From NCBI RefSeq assembly GCF_001976065.1, contig NZ_MNAH01000005.1, positions 73,248 to 137,247 of the forward strand: a DNA stretch of 64,000 nt, written 5' to 3'. Shown here one piece after another: positions 1 to 7,148 of this stretch. The stretch's first letter is position 1; every line of letters begins with the position of its first letter. The stretch is from Pseudomonas putida (GTDB lineage Bacteria; Pseudomonadota; Gammaproteobacteria; Pseudomonadales; Pseudomonadaceae). Made by a program: the position numbers and the translations under genes. The notes under the pieces are model-generated. The model saw only the letters and a list, made by a program, of their open reading frames with translations, did no database searches and was not told the origin of the DNA.

Positions 1-158
1 CCGACGATTTGGTAGGTTTCGTCGTTTTTGCCACAGGAAACCCGATCCCCTGCGCGAGCGTGGGCGATGCCAAACATCATCACGCGGGTATCGGCCTCGA
101 GCACCTCGCCACCGCAACTGGTCTTGTCGCCCTTGCGAATGAAATATCCCTTTGCCAT
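1..158 (-). CDS. PAAR-domain protein, partial (3' end beyond window)
   Basis: The reading frame starts at an ATG at 158 and runs off the left edge after about 52 codons (begins MAKGYFIRKGDKTSCGGEVL). An AAGGAG ribosome-binding site lies about 8 bases upstream. Small PAAR proteins of this kind cap the VgrG spike of type VI secretion systems and usually have 85-100 residues, so roughly half is visible. The early Gly-Asp-x-Thr-x-Cys-Gly-Gly segment followed by a repeated Ala-Gly-Asp-x-Val-x-Cys segment is typical of the family. No T6SS structural gene is seen here, so it may be an orphan spike tip. The family call is by recognition, not by search. Confidence 0.75.
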   Translation of the reverse strand, partial: MAKGYFIRKGDKTSCGGEVLEADTRVMMFGIAHARAGDRVSCGKNDETYQIV

Positions 159-194
159 GGCTGCAACTCCTTGTCCGTTGACGAGCAAATTGCG

Positions 195-220
195 CCTGCC
201 TCCGAAGGATTGGAGGCAGG
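195..220. repeat. Small perfect hairpin upstream of the PAAR gene
   Basis: CCTGCCTCC and GGAGGCAGG form a perfect 9-bp stem around an 8-base loop, 37-62 bases upstream of the PAAR start. No T-run follows on either strand, so it is not an obvious terminator. It could be a leader structure or chance. Confidence 0.35.
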
Positions 221-265
221 GCAAAGTGCAGCGCAAGGGTTCTATACGAGGCTGTCAGGCGTAAA

Positions 266-372
266 TCAGACGTTTCCTTGTTTGCTGTAGTCCTGCTCCG
301 CAATCTGGAAGGGGGAGGGGCAGTGGACGGCATCGGCGATGTCGTCGAGCTGTGCGAGAATAGGTTATCCAT
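266..372 (-). pseudogene. Possible short frameshifted ORF, divergent from the MBL-fold gene
   Basis: On the minus strand an ATG at 372 opens MDNLF. After a one-base-deletion-like shift the next frame reads AQLDDIADAVHCPSPFQIAE and continues to a TGA at 266. The second part has no usable start codon of its own, yet its third positions are almost all G or C, as in genuine genes of this genome. This suggests a roughly 35-codon gene broken by one frameshift, or a sequencing error. Function is unknown. It lies 18 bases from the divergent hydrolase start. Confidence 0.3.
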
Positions 373-389
373 TTTTTCCAGGAACACCC

Positions 390-1034
390 ATGGACGCTGC
401 CAAACCTGCGCTGATCCGCGAAACCTTCCCTGTCGGCCCGTTGCAGTGCAACTGCACGATCATCGGCGACCCGATCACCAAAAAGGCCATCGTGGTCGAC
501 CCGGGTGGCAATCACGAACTGATCCTCGCTCGGCTCGATGCCCTGGGCCTGAAGGTGGTCAGCATCATTCACACCCATGCGCACCTCGATCACTTCCTGG
601 CCTCGGGCCAGTTGAAGGAAAAAACCGGCGCGACCCTGCATTTGCACAAGGAAGATCAATTTCTTTGGGACAACCTGGAGATGCAGTGCCAGATGTTCGG
701 TGTGCCCTACACGCCGGTACCGTCGCCGGACCGCTGGCTGGCCGACGATGAAGAACTGGCGTGTGGCTGTGGCGTGGCCTTGCACACACCAGGTCATACG
801 CCGGGCTCCATGAGCTTCTGGTTTGCCGATGCGAAGTTGCTGATTGCCGGGGACACCTTGTTCAGGCGCGGGGTAGGGCGCACGGACCTGTGGGGAGGCG
901 ATCAGGCGACCATCGTGCGTTCGATCAAGCAGCGCCTGTATACCCTCGACGAAGGGGCGACGGTCGTGGCCGGACATGGTCCGGACACCCGGTTGGGCGA
1001 TGAAATGCGCGAGAACCCTTTTGTTCGGGCCTGA
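390..1034 (+). CDS. Metallo-beta-lactamase-fold hydrolase (glyoxalase II-like)
   Basis: This 214-residue protein has the zinc-binding signature HTHAHLDH, followed by the later metal ligands in TPGHTPGS, AGDTLF and the C-terminal GHGP. This is the layout of single-domain glyoxalase II-like hydrolases of the YcbL type. Such enzymes usually hydrolyse thioesters such as S-lactoylglutathione in the cytoplasm, but the substrate cannot be told from sequence. The start at 390 is preferred over an in-frame upstream start at 339 because family members begin close to the TFPVGPLQCN segment. No signal peptide is seen. The downstream lipoprotein gene is 103 bases away and probably a separate unit. Confidence 0.85.
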   Translation: MDAAKPALIRETFPVGPLQCNCTIIGDPITKKAIVVDPGGNHELILARLDALGLKVVSIIHTHAHLDHFLASGQLKEKTGATLHLHKEDQFLWDNLEMQCQMFGVPYTPVPSPDRWLADDEELACGCGVALHTPGHTPGSMSFWFADAKLLIAGDTLFRRGVGRTDLWGGDQATIVRSIKQRLYTLDEGATVVAGHGPDTRLGDEMRENPFVRA

Positions 1035-1137
1035 TGTGTAACAAGTGGAATTTTCACGGGTCGAAATGATCCAACGCCCGCAAGGGTCCGATGCTAAGTC
1101 CGTTGCACCACAGAATGCAAAAAAGTAGGAGCTCTAC

Positions 1138-1848
1138 ATGTTCACCACGCCTCGTTTGATTATCGTCGCTACTGCCGTGGCACTGTTGGCCGGTTGCGCA
1201 TCGCCCAACCCCTACGACAGCCAGGGCCAGGGCCAGGCCGATAGCGGCTCCACGGGCATGAGCAAAACCGCCAAGTACGGTGGTCTTGGGGCTCTGGCCG
1301 GGGCACTGGCCGGTGCTGCCATCAACCACGACAACCGTGGTAAGGGCGCGCTGATTGGTGCCGCTGTCGTGGGTGCTTCCGCCGCCGGTTACGGTTACTA
1401 CGCTGACCAGCAGGAGAAAAAACTGCGTGCCAGCATGGCCAACACCGGTGTCGAAGTGCAGCGTCAAGGTGATCAGATCAAGCTGATCATGCCTGGCAAC
1501 ATCACGTTCGCCACCGATTCGGCGAACATCGCACCGAGCTTCTATCAGCCGCTGAACAACCTGGCCGGCTCGCTGAAAGAGTTCAATCAGAACCAGATCG
1601 AAATCGTTGGCTACACCGACAGCACCGGCGCTCGCCAGCACAACATGGACCTGTCCCAGCGTCGCGCCCAGAGCGTGGCGACCTACCTGACCTCGCAAGG
1701 CGTGAGCGGTACCAACCTCAGCGCCCGTGGCGCCGGCCCGGATAATCCGGTGGCCAGCAACGCCGACGCCAATGGTCGGGCGCAGAACCGCCGGGTAGAA
1801 GTCAACCTGAAGGCGATTCCAGGCCAGCAGTATGGTGCCCAGCAGTAA
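1138..1848 (+). CDS. OmpA-family outer-membrane lipoprotein (YiaD-like)
   Basis: The 236-residue product begins with a lipoprotein signal peptide ending in LLAGC (lipidated Cys20). A Gly/Ala-rich segment at about residues 48-85 (GGLGALAGALAGAAI, GALIGAAVVG) resembles a glycine-zipper membrane motif. The C-terminal half is an OmpA peptidoglycan-binding domain with ITFATDSANI, the IVGYTDSTG segment and the RRAQSVATYL helix. It should sit in the outer membrane and contact peptidoglycan. An AGGAG ribosome-binding site precedes the ATG, and a strong terminator follows 34 bases after the stop, so it is likely monocistronic. Confidence 0.9.
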   Translation: MFTTPRLIIVATAVALLAGCASPNPYDSQGQGQADSGSTGMSKTAKYGGLGALAGALAGAAINHDNRGKGALIGAAVVGASAAGYGYYADQQEKKLRASMANTGVEVQRQGDQIKLIMPGNITFATDSANIAPSFYQPLNNLAGSLKEFNQNQIEIVGYTDSTGARQHNMDLSQRRAQSVATYLTSQGVSGTNLSARGAGPDNPVASNADANGRAQNRRVEVNLKAIPGQQYGAQQ

Positions 1849-1881
1849 GGCACCGTTCGGCACTGACTGAACACCAGGCAT

Positions 1882-1919
1882 AAAAAACGCCCGATCCTCG
1901 ACAGATCGGGCGTTTTTTT
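1882..1919 (+). terminator. Intrinsic terminator after the OmpA-family lipoprotein gene
   Basis: ACGCCCGATC and GATCGGGCGT form a perfect stem around a 7-base loop, followed by seven T residues. An A-run precedes it, so it could act in both directions. Confidence 0.93.
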
Positions 1920-1929
1920 GTGTCGGTGC

Positions 1930-1962
1930 CGGCCCCATCGCGGGCTTGCCCGCGATGGGGCC
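1930..1962. repeat. REP-type palindrome
   Basis: GGCCCCATCGCGGGC and its reverse complement flank a two-base loop, giving a near-perfect 32-bp palindrome between two terminators. Its form matches the interspersed GC-rich REP palindromes of Pseudomonas, which lie in convergent intergenic gaps like this one. Confidence 0.75.
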
Positions 1963-1989
1963 GCAACAGGCAAAGAAAATGTCATAAAT

Positions 1990-2029
1990 GAAAAAGCCCC
2001 CGGGCAATCAAACGTCCGAGGGCTTTTTC
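1990..2029 (-). terminator. Terminator of the zapG-like gene
   Basis: GAAAAAGCCC pairs with GGGCTTTTTC around an imperfect inner stem. On the minus strand it lies 16 bases past the stop and ends in T residues. The symmetric A/T flanks make it potentially bidirectional. Confidence 0.8.
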
Positions 2030-2044
2030 ACACCTTAAACCTGA

Positions 2045-2479
2045 TTACTTCTTCAGGCCGTAATGCTCGTCCAGCATGCCCGGTGCGTTCGGGGCTTTCG
2101 GTGCGTAGTCGCGCGGCGGCTCCTGATTGCGCGGCGGCGTCAGGCGTTCCCGTGGAGCCTGCGCCGCATCGGCGTGCAGGGAGGCCAGCAAGCGTTGGCG
2201 GGTCTGTTCGTCCAGGGCCAGGCGATTGGCACCCTCGGCGAGATGATCCTGCACTTCCTGATAGCTCTGAGTCAGTTTCTTGACCAGTGTTGCAGTGCTG
2301 TTGAAGTGGGTCACCACCTCATTCTGATAATTGTCGAAACGTTCCTGAATATCGTCCAGCTGACGTTGCGTGCTGCTAGGCGCGGCATTAGGCGCCAGGC
2401 GAGCGATCAGGAAACCAATGGCGACACCCACAACCAGGGCAAGAGTCGGCAACAACCAAACTAAGAGCGAGTGTTCCAC
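2045..2479 (-). CDS. zapG: YhcB/ZapG family (DUF1043) inner-membrane protein
   Basis: The 144-residue protein has one N-terminal transmembrane helix (about residues 6-26, LVWLLPTLALVVGVAIGFLI). A predicted coiled coil follows (about 38-110, with QRQLDDIQERFDNYQNEV), then a Pro-rich tail. This is the architecture of DUF1043, the E. coli YhcB/ZapG family that links envelope synthesis and cell division. It is divergent from the alpha/beta hydrolase gene. The symbol rests on family resemblance; the cellular role in Pseudomonas is inferred. Confidence 0.85.
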   Translation of the reverse strand: MEHSLLVWLLPTLALVVGVAIGFLIARLAPNAAPSSTQRQLDDIQERFDNYQNEVVTHFNSTATLVKKLTQSYQEVQDHLAEGANRLALDEQTRQRLLASLHADAAQAPRERLTPPRNQEPPRDYAPKAPNAPGMLDEHYGLKK

Positions 2480-2623
2480 GAGTCCTTCCTCTATAAACGG
2501 CTTTGCTTTACGTTAACGGCTCGAACCTGCGCTGTATACCGCGATTCACTCGTAATAGACAGCCACAGACAATTTGCTAGACGAGTCGACCCGATTCGAG
2601 GTCACGGAGTTCCTTCCTTGCTT

Positions 2624-3253
2624 ATGCGTGAAACCCCCGTAGTGATTGATGGCCCGGTCGGGCAACTTGAAGCACTTTACCTGGATAACGAGCAGCCGCG
2701 AGGCCTGGCGCTCATCTGCCATCCGAACCCGGTGCAGGGCGGCACCATGCTCAACAAAGTGGTCTCGACGCTGCAGCGCACTGCGCGCGACGCCGGTTTG
2801 ATTACCTTGCGTTTCAACTACCGCGGCGTCGGTGCCAGCGCAGGCTCCCACGATATGGGCACCGGCGAAGTCGATGATGCCCAGGCCGTAGCCCAATGGT
2901 TTCGCGCCAGGCACCCGGATCTACCGCTCACGCTGTTCGGTTTTTCCTTTGGCGGATTTGTTGCAGCAAGTCTCGGCGGCCGCCTGGAAGCGCAGGGCGA
3001 GCAGCTCAAGCATCTGTTCATGGTCGCACCGGCCGTCATGCGCCTGGGCGCCCAGGATCAACTGCCACAGCGCGGCGAATTGACCTTGATCCAGCCGGAA
3101 ACCGACGAAGTCATCGATCCGCAGCTGGTGTACCAATGGTCCGACAAGCTCGAACGTCCCCATGAGCTGCTGAAAGTGGCAGAATGCGGACACTTTTTTC
3201 ATGGCAAGCTGACTGATCTCAAGGATCTGATCCTGCCGCGTCTTTCGAATTGA
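2624..3253 (+). CDS. Alpha/beta hydrolase (COG2945 type)
   Basis: The 209-residue protein has the alpha/beta-hydrolase landmarks: a CHPNP oxyanion-region segment, RFNYRGVGAS, the nucleophile elbow GFSFGG (Ser), a late acid in PETDEVID, and the catalytic His in CGHFFHG. This small family is found widely in proteobacteria with no settled substrate. The ATG at 2624 is used; the upstream in-frame extension has no hydrolase similarity and crosses the promoter region. It ends just before trpS, so the two are probably cotranscribed. Confidence 0.85.
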   Translation: MRETPVVIDGPVGQLEALYLDNEQPRGLALICHPNPVQGGTMLNKVVSTLQRTARDAGLITLRFNYRGVGASAGSHDMGTGEVDDAQAVAQWFRARHPDLPLTLFGFSFGGFVAASLGGRLEAQGEQLKHLFMVAPAVMRLGAQDQLPQRGELTLIQPETDEVIDPQLVYQWSDKLERPHELLKVAECGHFFHGKLTDLKDLILPRLSN

Positions 3254-3277
3254 TTGCAGTCTGACAAGCGATTACCC

Positions 3278-4633
3278 ATGACGACTCGTACCCGTATCCT
3301 CACCGGCATTACCACCACCGGCACGCCGCACCTGGGCAACTACGCCGGCGCCATTCGCCCGGCGATCCTTGCCAGCCGTGACAGCAATGCCGATTCGTTC
3401 TACTTCCTGGCTGACTACCACGCCCTGATCAAATGCGATGACCCGCTGCGCATCCAGCGCTCGCGTCTGGAAATCGCCGCGACCTGGCTGGCCGGTGGCC
3501 TGGATGTGGAGCGCGTGACCTTCTATCGCCAGTCCGACATCCCGGAAATCCCTGAACTGACCTGGCTGCTCACCTGCGTCGCCGCCAAGGGCCTGCTCAA
3601 CCGTGCCCACGCCTACAAGGCCTCGGTGGACAAGAACGTCGAGACCGGTGAAGACCCGGACGCCGGCATCACCATGGGCCTGTACAGCTATCCGGTGCTG
3701 ATGGCCGCGGACATCCTGATGTTCAACGCACACAAGGTGCCGGTCGGTCGCGACCAGATCCAGCACGTGGAAATGGCCCGGGACATCGGTCAGCGCTTCA
3801 ATCACCTGTTCGGCCAGGGCAAGGAATTCTTCACCATGCCCGAAGCGCTGATCGAGGAAAGCGTGGCCACGCTGCCGGGCCTGGACGGCCGCAAGATGTC
3901 GAAGAGCTACGACAACACCATCCCGTTGTTCAGCAGCGCCAAGGAAATGAAGGACGCGATTTCCCGTATCGTCACCGACTCCCGTGCACCGGGTGAGGCA
4001 AAGGATCCGGACAACTCGCACCTGTTCACCCTGTTCCAGGCGTTCGCCACTCCAGCGCAAGCCGACGAGTTCCGCAGCGATCTGCTGCAGGGCCTGGGTT
4101 GGGGCGAGGCGAAGAATCGCCTGTTCCAGCTGCTGGACAGTGAACTGGGCGAATCCCGTGAGCGGTACAACCAGTTGATCGAGCGTCCGGCGGACCTTGA
4201 AGACATCCTGCAACACGGTGCGAAAAAGGCTCGTGCGGTCGCGACCCCTTTCCTCAACGAGTTGCGTGAAGCGGTGGGCCTGCGTTCGTTCGTTGCCCAG
4301 ACCCAAGTGGCGGCGACCACCAAGAAGAAAGCCGTGAAGGCTGCACGTTTTGTCAGCTTCCGCGAAGACGACGGCAGTTTCCGCTTCCGTCTGCTGGCGG
4401 CCGATGGCGAGCAACTGTTGCTGTCGCGTAACTTTGCCGACGGTAAAACCGCCGGTCAGGTGACCAAGCAACTGCAATCGGGCCAGCCTTTGGACGTGCG
4501 CAGCGAAGACCTGGCCTTCAGCGTCTGGCTTGAAGGTCAGTGCGTGGGTGACAGCCCGGCGTTCGCTGACAGTGCCGCGCGCGATGCTGCCATCGAGGCT
4601 TTGCGGATCGCCCTGACGCCCGTTCAGGAATAA
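3278..4633 (+). CDS. trpS: Tryptophanyl-tRNA synthetase with C-terminal extension
   Basis: A class I aminoacyl-tRNA synthetase that charges tRNA-Trp. The HIGH-type motif appears as PHLGN (residues 17-21) and KMSKS is at 206-210. The protein has 451 residues against about 334 in E. coli. The extra roughly 110 residues contain a segment at about 355-400 (FREDDGSFRF, then LLSRNFADGKTAG) that resembles a DUF1508/YegP-like fold. The ATG at 3278 is preferred over a TTG at 3254 that touches the preceding stop. Long TrpS proteins of this kind occur in other pseudomonads. It lies 24 bases after the hydrolase stop. Confidence 0.95.
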   Translation: MTTRTRILTGITTTGTPHLGNYAGAIRPAILASRDSNADSFYFLADYHALIKCDDPLRIQRSRLEIAATWLAGGLDVERVTFYRQSDIPEIPELTWLLTCVAAKGLLNRAHAYKASVDKNVETGEDPDAGITMGLYSYPVLMAADILMFNAHKVPVGRDQIQHVEMARDIGQRFNHLFGQGKEFFTMPEALIEESVATLPGLDGRKMSKSYDNTIPLFSSAKEMKDAISRIVTDSRAPGEAKDPDNSHLFTLFQAFATPAQADEFRSDLLQGLGWGEAKNRLFQLLDSELGESRERYNQLIERPADLEDILQHGAKKARAVATPFLNELREAVGLRSFVAQTQVAATTKKKAVKAARFVSFREDDGSFRFRLLAADGEQLLLSRNFADGKTAGQVTKQLQSGQPLDVRSEDLAFSVWLEGQCVGDSPAFADSAARDAAIEALRIALTPVQE

Positions 4634-4723
4634 TCAACGGCTCGGCCCGACCAAGGGCTGATTGCCATTCCCCCGGGCCATCGCTACAGTGACGGCCCGT
4701 TTTTGTTGCCTTGCTAACGAATT

Positions 4724-5818
4724 ATGACGCCCCTAGAACGATATCAAGCTGATCTGAAACGCCCGGAATTCTTCCATGATGCCGCGCAGGAAACTGCCGT
4801 GCGTCATCTGCAGCGCCTGTACGACGATCTGGTCGCGGCCGAGCAGAACAAGCCGGGCCTGCTGGGCAAACTGTTTGGCAAGAAGGATCAGGCACCGGTC
4901 AAGGGCCTGTACTTCTGGGGCGGCGTGGGTCGCGGCAAGACTTACCTGGTCGACACCTTCTTCGAAGCGCTGCCGTTCAAGGAAAAGTCCCGCACTCACT
5001 TCCACCGCTTCATGAAGCGCGTGCACGAAGAGATGAAGACCCTGGGCGGCGAGAAAAATCCGCTGACCATCATTGCCAAGCGTTTCGCCACCGAAGCCCG
5101 GGTGATCTGCTTCGATGAATTCTTCGTCTCCGACATCACCGACGCCATGATCCTCGGCACCCTGATGGAAGAGCTGTTCAAGAACGGCGTGACCCTGGTG
5201 GCAACCTCGAACATCGTGCCGGACGGCCTGTACAAGGACGGCCTGCAACGCGCGCGCTTCCTGCCGGCCATCGCGCTGATCAAGCAGAACACCGAGATCG
5301 TCAACGTCGACAGCGGCGTCGACTATCGCCTGCGTCACCTGGAACAAGCGGAGCTGTTCCACTTCCCGCTCGACGAAGCCTCCCACGAAAGCCTGCGCAA
5401 AAGCTTCCGCGCGCTGACGCCGGAATGCACCGCTGCGATCGAAAACGACGTGCTGATGATCGAGAACCGCGAAATTCGTGCCCTGCGTACCTGCGACGAC
5501 GTGGCCTGGTTCGACTTCCGCGAACTGTGCGATGGCCCGCGCAGCCAGAACGACTACATCGAACTGGGCAAGATCTTCCACGCCGTGCTGCTCAGCGGTG
5601 TCGAGCAGATGAGCGTCACCACCGACGACATCGCCCGACGCTTCATCAACATGGTCGACGAATTCTACGATCGCAACGTCAAGCTGATCATTTCTGCCGA
5701 AGTCGAACTCAAGGACCTCTACACCGGCGGTCGCCTGAACTTCGAGTTCCAGAGAACCCTGAGCCGCCTGCTGGAAATGCAATCCCACGAATTCCTGTCC
5801 CGGGCGCATAAGCCGTAA
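4724..5818 (+). CDS. zapE: Cell division ATPase ZapE (AFG1-like)
   Basis: This 364-residue AFG1-family P-loop ATPase has Walker A GGVGRGKT (around residue 66) and Walker B ICFDEFFV, followed by the conserved DITDAMILGTLMEELF helix. ZapE interacts with FtsZ at the constricting ring in E. coli; here the role is inferred from family membership. The gene lies 90 bases after trpS and ends at a strong terminator. Its length is normal for the family. Confidence 0.92.
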   Translation: MTPLERYQADLKRPEFFHDAAQETAVRHLQRLYDDLVAAEQNKPGLLGKLFGKKDQAPVKGLYFWGGVGRGKTYLVDTFFEALPFKEKSRTHFHRFMKRVHEEMKTLGGEKNPLTIIAKRFATEARVICFDEFFVSDITDAMILGTLMEELFKNGVTLVATSNIVPDGLYKDGLQRARFLPAIALIKQNTEIVNVDSGVDYRLRHLEQAELFHFPLDEASHESLRKSFRALTPECTAAIENDVLMIENREIRALRTCDDVAWFDFRELCDGPRSQNDYIELGKIFHAVLLSGVEQMSVTTDDIARRFINMVDEFYDRNVKLIISAEVELKDLYTGGRLNFEFQRTLSRLLEMQSHEFLSRAHKP

Positions 5819-5833
5819 GACGATTCGAAATCG

Positions 5834-5867
5834 AAAAAAAGGGCCTGCATTTGCAGGCCCTTTTTTT
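5834..5867 (+). terminator. Intrinsic terminator after zapE
   Basis: AAAAAAAGGGCCTGC and GCAGGCCCTTTTTTT form a perfect stem around a short ATTT-type loop and end in seven T residues. The A/T symmetry allows action in both directions. Confidence 0.95.
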
Positions 5868-5901
5868 GCGCTGAAGAAACCTCGAAGTCACCGCAATCCC
5901 T

Positions 5902-5991
5902 TGTGGGAGCGAGCCTGCTCGCGACAGCGGTGTGTCAGCGACATCATTTGCTGAATATGCCGACGCCATCGCGAGCAGGCTCGCTCCCACA
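5902..5991. repeat. REPIN: inverted pair of REP elements
   Basis: Two 23-base arms (5902-5924 and 5969-5991), exact reverse complements, flank 44 bases. Each arm itself contains the palindrome GCGAGCAGGCTCGC. The TGTGGGAGCGAGCCTGCTCG core is a common REP sequence of the P. fluorescens group. Such REP doublets form long hairpins and are spread by RAYT transposases; no RAYT gene lies in this window. It sits in the convergent gap between zapE and the regulator gene. Confidence 0.92.
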
Positions 5992-6007
5992 TTGGATCTC
6001 TGTTGTA

Positions 6008-7003
6008 TCAGGCTGCTTGCTGAAACTGCTGTCGATACTGGTTCGGCGACAACTCCGTGTGCTGGCGGAACAGGCGTGCGAAGAAGCTGGCGTCGTCGTA
6101 GCCAACTTCGTAGCTGATGGTCTTGATGCTCTTGCGGCTGCCGGACAGCAGGCCCTTGGCGGTTTCGATGCGCAGTCTCTGCAGGTAGTGCAGTGGCTTG
6201 TCGCCGGTGGCGGTCTGGAAGCGGCGCATGAAGTTGCGGATGCTCATGCCGTGTTCGCGGGCGACGTCTTCGAAGCGGAATTTGTCGGCGAAGTGTTCTT
6301 CGAGCCAGTGCTGGATCTGCAGGATGATCACGTCCTGGTGCAGTTTTTGCCCGCCGAAACCGATTCTTCCCGGTGAATAGCTGCGTTGCACTTCATAGAG
6401 GATGTCCCGCGCTACGGCCTGGGACACGTTGGCGCCGCAGAAGCGCTCGATCAGGTAGATGTACAGGTCGCATGCCGAGGTAGTGCCGCCCGCGCAGTAC
6501 AGGTTGTCGGCGTCGGTCAGGTGCTTGTCCTGATTGAGCTGGACCCTCGGGAAACGCTCGGCAAAGGCATTGAAGAAGCGCCAATAGGTGGTGGCCTCCT
6601 TGCCATCGAGCAGACCGGCTTCGGCGAGCCAGAACACGCCGGTGGCCTCGCCGCACAATACGGCGCCCCGCGCATGTTGCTGGCGCAGCCAGGGCAGGAC
6701 CTGTGGGTAACGTTTGCTCAGGGTATCGAAATCGTCCCAGAAGGCGGGGATGACGATGATGTCGGCATTTTCCAGGCCGCCATCCACCGGTATTGTCACA
6801 TCGCTGAAGGTGTTGACCGGTTTGCCATCGGGGCTGACGAGCCGGGTTTCGAAGGCGGGAGTCAGGCCGTGACCCAGTTGTTTTCCGTAGCGCAGGCTGG
6901 CGAGGTGGAAGAAATCCTTGGCCTGCATGAGAGTGGAAGCGAAAACCCGGTCAATGGCCAGGATGCTGACGCGCCGCAAGGGCGTGGAGGCTTGGTTAGA
7001 CAT
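6008..7003 (-). CDS. GlxA-type transcriptional regulator (DJ-1/PfpI domain plus AraC HTH)
   Basis: The 331-residue protein has an N-terminal DJ-1/PfpI-like domain (about 10-200), with an A-x-C-G-type nucleophile elbow present as AVLCGEATG. The C-terminal AraC/XylS domain carries two helix-turn-helix units (IRNFMRRFQTATGDKPLHYL, then ISYEVGYDDASFFARLFRQH). Regulators of this class sense small metabolites and often control neighbouring catabolic genes. It is divergent from the acyl-CoA dehydrogenase gene across a 145-base promoter region, so that gene is a plausible target. The ligand is unknown. Confidence 0.88.
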   Translation of the reverse strand: MSNQASTPLRRVSILAIDRVFASTLMQAKDFFHLASLRYGKQLGHGLTPAFETRLVSPDGKPVNTFSDVTIPVDGGLENADIIVIPAFWDDFDTLSKRYPQVLPWLRQQHARGAVLCGEATGVFWLAEAGLLDGKEATTYWRFFNAFAERFPRVQLNQDKHLTDADNLYCAGGTTSACDLYIYLIERFCGANVSQAVARDILYEVQRSYSPGRIGFGGQKLHQDVIILQIQHWLEEHFADKFRFEDVAREHGMSIRNFMRRFQTATGDKPLHYLQRLRIETAKGLLSGSRKSIKTISYEVGYDDASFFARLFRQHTELSPNQYRQQFQQAA

Positions 7004-7148
7004 AATTCAACTTTATTCTTATAGGGGAAAGTGGTCACCAGACGGCTGGATCGTCTTATTTTTTGTCGGATGTGTCCAGTGTCCTGTATCGGACGCGAGG
7101 CATAGTCTCTGAAGGTCCAGTCCTTTAAAAACAAAGATAAGGTGCCGC

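Noticed and set aside
255..977. Minus-strand 240-codon frame opposite the MBL-fold hydrolase
   Set aside because: The plus-strand frame has the zinc motif and correct family length; the reverse frame is compositionally a shadow.
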